64,000 nt of DNA from an uncultured bacterium (GTDB lineage Bacteria; Planctomycetota; UBA1135; GCA-002686595): contig CALCXM010000082.1 of assembly GCA_937905825.1 (NCBI GenBank), positions 124,001 to 188,000 on the forward strand. The letters run 5' to 3'. Shown here piece by piece: positions 61,108-64,000 of the stretch. The position numbers and the translations under genes were made by a program. A model generated the notes under the pieces. That model saw only the letters and a program-made list of their open reading frames with translations. It did not search any database and was not told the origin of the DNA. Positions within the stretch are counted from its first letter, which is position 1. Each line of letters opens with the position of its first letter.

Positions 61108-62418
61108 ATGAGCCCTGCCCGTCGAAAACTGACCGTCCCGCAGCCCCCGGGGACCCCGGATCTGCGAGCCCAGGTTGAAGTGATCGGGACGCGACTGGCA
61201 GAGTCCTTCGGATCTCTGATCGGGAGCATCGGCTGCCAGGGGAAGGGGCCGAGGGCGCTGGCTACCACGCTCGGCATCACGCCGGTGACCGCTAGCCGAC
61301 TGCTGAGGTCCGTAGGGGAACGCAATCCCTTCCAGGTGGTCCAACACATTCCCGGCACGGTGCCCCTGCGCCGTACGGTCGACGCCATGGAGGCGATGGG
61401 CGCTCCCGCAGACATGGCGGAGGCCACCCGCACTGTCGTAGGGCAGTTCGAGGCTTTGATCCGGGAGAACGCGGGACATCGTTCGAGCTTCAACGCGATG
61501 TTGCTCGACTGGTTGCCCCAGGGCCGTCGGGAGTTTGAGATTCGACGGAGGCAGTCGGTCTACAAGGCACTCTGTGAGTTGCGAGGCATTCATTGTGAAG
61601 TGGACTTCGCGGTGATCGCCTTGCATCCCTCCAAGGTGCAAGGCCGACTGGACTTGCTCTCGATCCAGGGCATGCTCGGATTGGATCGGTTGCGCCCGGA
61701 CGCTTCCATCCACGTGGGCACTCAGCGTCACTACTCTACCTGCACACCGGAAACCGCTGAGAGTCTTCGGGGCGGCGCACCGCAAGGCCCCTTCACCTTG
61801 GACGGGGAGCCCGCTGTGAATGGTCTGGACTCCGCTCGTCTGGACGAGTTTTGTCAGGCGGCACCCGCGCCCTTGGATGCGAAGCGATTCGGTGACAACG
61901 TTCAATACACATTGGGCCCCACTGGGTCGGGGCCCAGCTCCAAGGTGGACCTCGTGCTCGCGGAATTCAATCCGGCGGAACTAGGGGACAGTATTGGAAG
62001 CACGGGCAGTCGCGCGCCCTACTACTACCACTTGCCGGCCGTGCCAACGAGGGTCACCCTGTTCGATCTGATCGTACACAAGGACGTCTATCTGGGGCAC
62101 TCGCCAGAGCTGTTCATCTACGACACGGCCGTGCGAGGTCCGTCCGTGGTGGGCGACCCCGAAAGCGAGATTGATCGGCAACAGGTCTTCGAGGAGCTGG
62201 AGCATTTGGGGTTCGAACTCCCCAAGCGGCGCTTTCCCGGCTATCCGCGCTACGCGGAGCTCCTGGACCACGCCTTCGGGAAACTCGGATGGCACGCCGC
62301 GGACTTCCAGGTCCATCGGATCGAGATGGACTACCCCTTGCACGCCACCCAAATTGCTATGGGCTTTCCACTGGACAAGAACCGAACGGGGCGACCCGCG
62401 AAGGGCGAAGGGATTTAG
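61108..62418 (+). CDS. Unrecognised protein with N-terminal helix-turn-helix-like region
   Basis: A 436-residue protein of unknown family. Residues about 45-70 (GPRALATTLGITPVTASRLLRSVGERNPFQVV) look like a helix-turn-helix, with the P.TASRLLR pattern of recognition helices. The remaining ~350 residues include DFAVIALHPSKVQGRLDLLS, VDLVLAEFNPAEL, PTRVTLFDLIVHKDVYLG and FQVHRIEMDYPLHATQIAMGF, with no signal peptide or membrane segment. A cytosolic transcriptional regulator with a large effector domain is the likeliest role. It lies 93 bp after the VCBS gene on the same strand and ends with a 4-bp convergent overlap with the FmdB-type gene. Confidence 0.6.
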   Translation: MSPARRKLTVPQPPGTPDLRAQVEVIGTRLAESFGSLIGSIGCQGKGPRALATTLGITPVTASRLLRSVGERNPFQVVQHIPGTVPLRRTVDAMEAMGAPADMAEATRTVVGQFEALIRENAGHRSSFNAMLLDWLPQGRREFEIRRRQSVYKALCELRGIHCEVDFAVIALHPSKVQGRLDLLSIQGMLGLDRLRPDASIHVGTQRHYSTCTPETAESLRGGAPQGPFTLDGEPAVNGLDSARLDEFCQAAPAPLDAKRFGDNVQYTLGPTGSGPSSKVDLVLAEFNPAELGDSIGSTGSRAPYYYHLPAVPTRVTLFDLIVHKDVYLGHSPELFIYDTAVRGPSVVGDPESEIDRQQVFEELEHLGFELPKRRFPGYPRYAELLDHAFGKLGWHAADFQVHRIEMDYPLHATQIAMGFPLDKNRTGRPAKGEGI

Positions 62419-62714
62419 TCGTCCTTCTTTTTCTTCTTCTTCGACTTGGAATCAGCGCTGTCCTTCTTTGGCTTGTCCTTGGCCTTCTTGTTGTCCTCAG
62501 AAGCTGCCTTCGCTCCCTTGGCGTAGGATTCCGAACGGTAGTCGGTCTCGTAGAATCCGCTGCCCTTGAAGAGGATGCCGGCCCCAGCACCGATTTGGCG
62601 CTGGAGTTTTAGTTGGCCGCACTCGGGGCACTTGCGCTTGGGGCCCTCGGACATGGACTGGAAGATCTCCAAGGCATGGCCGCAGGACTGGCAGACGTAG
62701 TCGTAGGTCGGCAT
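62415..62714 (-). CDS. FmdB-type zinc ribbon protein
   Basis: A 99-residue protein. The N-terminal zinc ribbon is MPTYDYVCQSCGHALEIFQSM with a second CPECG pair (CxxC ... CxxC), as in the FmdB regulatory family. GAGAGILFKGSGFYETDYRS follows, typical of family members, and the chain ends in a Lys/Asp/Ser-rich tail (about 35 residues). The function is unknown; FmdB was named from a formamidase operon. The start at 62714 lies 4 bp after the grpE stop, in an operon with dnaJ and grpE. Confidence 0.9.
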   Translation of the reverse strand: MPTYDYVCQSCGHALEIFQSMSEGPKRKCPECGQLKLQRQIGAGAGILFKGSGFYETDYRSESYAKGAKAASEDNKKAKDKPKKDSADSKSKKKKKKDD

Positions 62715-62718
62715 CGGA

Positions 62719-63330
62719 TTACTCTGTCGCTGTGGAGTCGTCGGATGGGGTGGCCTCTGCGCTCGGTTCCGCAGCGACCTTGACGTGGGCATGGCGCAGG
62801 ATGTCTTTGCCGATCGTGTAACCACGGCGGACCGTTTGCACGATCGTGCCGGGCTCTTTGCCGGAGCCTTCCACCCTCTCGATCGCCTCGTGCAGTTCCG
62901 GGTTGAAGCTGCCCTGGGATTCGATGGTCTCAATCTCGTGACGCTGCAGCAGTTGCATCATTTGAGTGCGGGTCATCTCCACGCCCATCAGCAGGTTCTT
63001 GCCTTCCTGGGTCTCTACCGGGGAGAGCAAGGCCATGTCGAGGTAGTCGAGGATCAAGAGCATCTCGGAGAAGAGCTCGCGGCGGGTGCTCTTGACGGTC
63101 ATCTCCATCACTTGCGCCTGTCGCCGTTTGTGGTTTTGGAAGTCCGCCTGGGTACGACGCCAGTTCTCGTAGAACTCGTCCCGTTCCTTCTGCAGCAATT
63201 CCTCGGGCGAAAGCGGCAGGGCTTCGACTTCGGGCTCTTCAACGATTTCGGCGTCGGGCAGGTTGGATTCGTCCACCTGGGGATCGACTTCTTCCGGACC
63301 GGGGGCTTCTGAGTTTGTCTTTGCAGTCAT
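62719..63330 (-). CDS. grpE: Nucleotide exchange factor GrpE
   Basis: A 203-residue cochaperone. An acidic N-terminal region precedes the long dimerisation helix (ERDEFYENWRRTQADFQNHKRRQAQ). The C-terminal beta wing carries the GrpE signature: GSFNPELHEAIERVEGSGKEPGTIVQTVRRGYTIGKDILRHAHVKVA. It releases ADP from DnaK. It begins 5 bp after the dnaJ stop on the minus strand, so dnaJ precedes grpE here. Confidence 0.95.
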   Translation of the reverse strand: MTAKTNSEAPGPEEVDPQVDESNLPDAEIVEEPEVEALPLSPEELLQKERDEFYENWRRTQADFQNHKRRQAQVMEMTVKSTRRELFSEMLLILDYLDMALLSPVETQEGKNLLMGVEMTRTQMMQLLQRHEIETIESQGSFNPELHEAIERVEGSGKEPGTIVQTVRRGYTIGKDILRHAHVKVAAEPSAEATPSDDSTATE

Positions 63331-63335
63331 CGTGC

Positions 63336-64000
63336 TTAGCTGAAGTAGTTAGCGATCTTCTCGAAGAAGCTCTTGTTGCCCGAACTCTCCTGTTCGATGT
63401 CGGCGAATTCGCGCAAGAGCTCTTTCTGTCGATCGTTGAGTTTGGTGGGAACCTCGATGAAAACCCGCACCAACAGGTCTCCAGTTCCTTTGCTGTCCAT
63501 GTGAGGCAGACCCTGGCCGCGCAGACGCAGGACCTTGCCCGTTTGTGTTCCGGCCGGGATGGTCATCTCGACCTTGCTTTGCAGGGTCGGAATCTCAACC
63601 TTCTCACCCAGTGCTAGGGTGCTGAAAGCGCAGGGGATCTCGGTCATCAGGTCCGGGCCTGAGCGCTGGAAAATCTTGTGCTGCTTTTCGCGGATGACGC
63701 AGTAAAGGTCACCGCGCGGGGCGTCCTTCTCGCCCACGTCGCCTTGGGCGGTGACGCGCAGCTGGACACCTTCTTCGATGCCCTTCGGGATGCGAATCTC
63801 GATCTCCTTCTTCTCCTGCTGCTTGCCGCTACCGCTACAGGTCTTGCAGGGCTTTTCGATGGTCTGGCCCTCTCCGCGACACGTGGGGCAGGGGGAGGCC
63901 AAGGTGAAGAACCCTTGATTGCGTTGAACTTGCCCGCGGCCCGCGCAGGTGGAGCAAGTGATCTTTTTGGCTCCATCTTCACCACCGCTGCCTTCGCAGG
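63336..64000 (-). CDS. dnaJ: Chaperone DnaJ, N-terminal part beyond the window
   Basis: The 3' two-thirds of dnaJ; the J domain and first zinc motif lie outside. Visible are the remaining CxxCxGxG zinc motifs (CSTCAGRG, CPTCRGEG, CKTCSGSG) and the C-terminal substrate-binding domains with IRIPKGIEEGVQLRV, GDLYCVI, and GKVLRLRGQGLPHMDSKGTGDLLVRV. The chain ends with FADIEQESSGNKSFFEKIANYF. It acts with DnaK and GrpE in protein folding. grpE follows 5 bp later. Confidence 0.95.
   Translation of the reverse strand, partial: CEGSGGEDGAKKITCSTCAGRGQVQRNQGFFTLASPCPTCRGEGQTIEKPCKTCSGSGKQQEKKEIEIRIPKGIEEGVQLRVTAQGDVGEKDAPRGDLYCVIREKQHKIFQRSGPDLMTEIPCAFSTLALGEKVEIPTLQSKVEMTIPAGTQTGKVLRLRGQGLPHMDSKGTGDLLVRVFIEVPTKLNDRQKELLREFADIEQESSGNKSFFEKIANYFS

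Noticed and set aside
1-64000. CRISPR arrays, rRNA, tRNA, prophage or restriction-modification genes
   Set aside because: I looked for regularly spaced repeats, tRNA-like cloverleaf ends and the relevant protein motifs and found none; a tRNA scan would be needed to exclude tRNAs formally.

Overview
This is a 64 kb high-GC bacterial chromosomal window with about 50 protein genes, dense packing and many 1-8 bp start/stop overlaps. I saw no rRNA, tRNA, CRISPR array, phage module or transposase. It most resembles a Gram-negative member of Planctomycetota. The reasons are lpxB and a Kdo-kinase-like gene, many secreted VCBS/LVIVD/LamG/squalene-repeat proteins, and three proteins sharing a cysteine-containing C-terminal domain (CPCG ... 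FGDG.LCV ... W.RD..GPCGS.FN). The phylum is inferred; no rRNA is present to confirm it.

Layout. 1-2.3 kb: a DUF444 (YeaH-like) fragment and SpoVR, normally partners of the PrkA kinase, followed by a near-perfect 19-bp palindrome. 2.3-10.1 kb: a triple fusion for lysophospholipid uptake and re-acylation, then an FAD oxidoreductase, a degenerate amidotransferase-like secreted protein, a NUDIX hydrolase, a hotdog thioesterase and a DMT exporter. 10.2-18.2 kb: a secreted DUF6259-like protein and a surface-glycan block (FkbM methyltransferase, Wzx-like flippase, DprE2-like/DprE1-like pair) with a rhomboid protease. 18.2-24.7 kb: ApaH, a 42-aa basic protein, a NatAB-type ABC exporter with a CPBP-protease fusion interrupted by a 107-bp hairpin element, and signal peptidase I. 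24.7-32.1 kb: metabolic enzymes (SDR, ALDH, FAH, nitroreductase), a lipoprotein and a squalene-repeat protein.

32.1-41.3 kb is envelope and ion homeostasis: a minus-strand operon lpxB - ECF sigma - membrane anti-sigma candidate - YbjQ with 4-bp overlaps at every junction, a second ABC exporter, a Kdo-kinase-like gene, and trkA-trkH. 41.3-51.8 kb holds secreted or lipid-anchored proteins, a Gfo/Idh/MocA oxidoreductase preceded by an 18-bp tandem repeat, a TetR regulator with a candidate operator, and a secreted-protein gene split by one in-frame TGA. 52-62.4 kb has two tandem ~1000-aa exported proteins built of carboxypeptidase-regulatory-like repeats, a Cof-type HAD phosphatase, a VCBS-repeat protein and an unassigned protein. 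The window ends with dnaJ (cut off) - grpE - fmdB-type zinc ribbon on the minus strand.

Best leads: the hairpin element inside the ABC operon, the in-frame TGA, the lpxB/sigma operon, the DprE1/E2-like pair beside a flippase, the 18-bp coding-frame repeat, and the shared C-terminal domain family.
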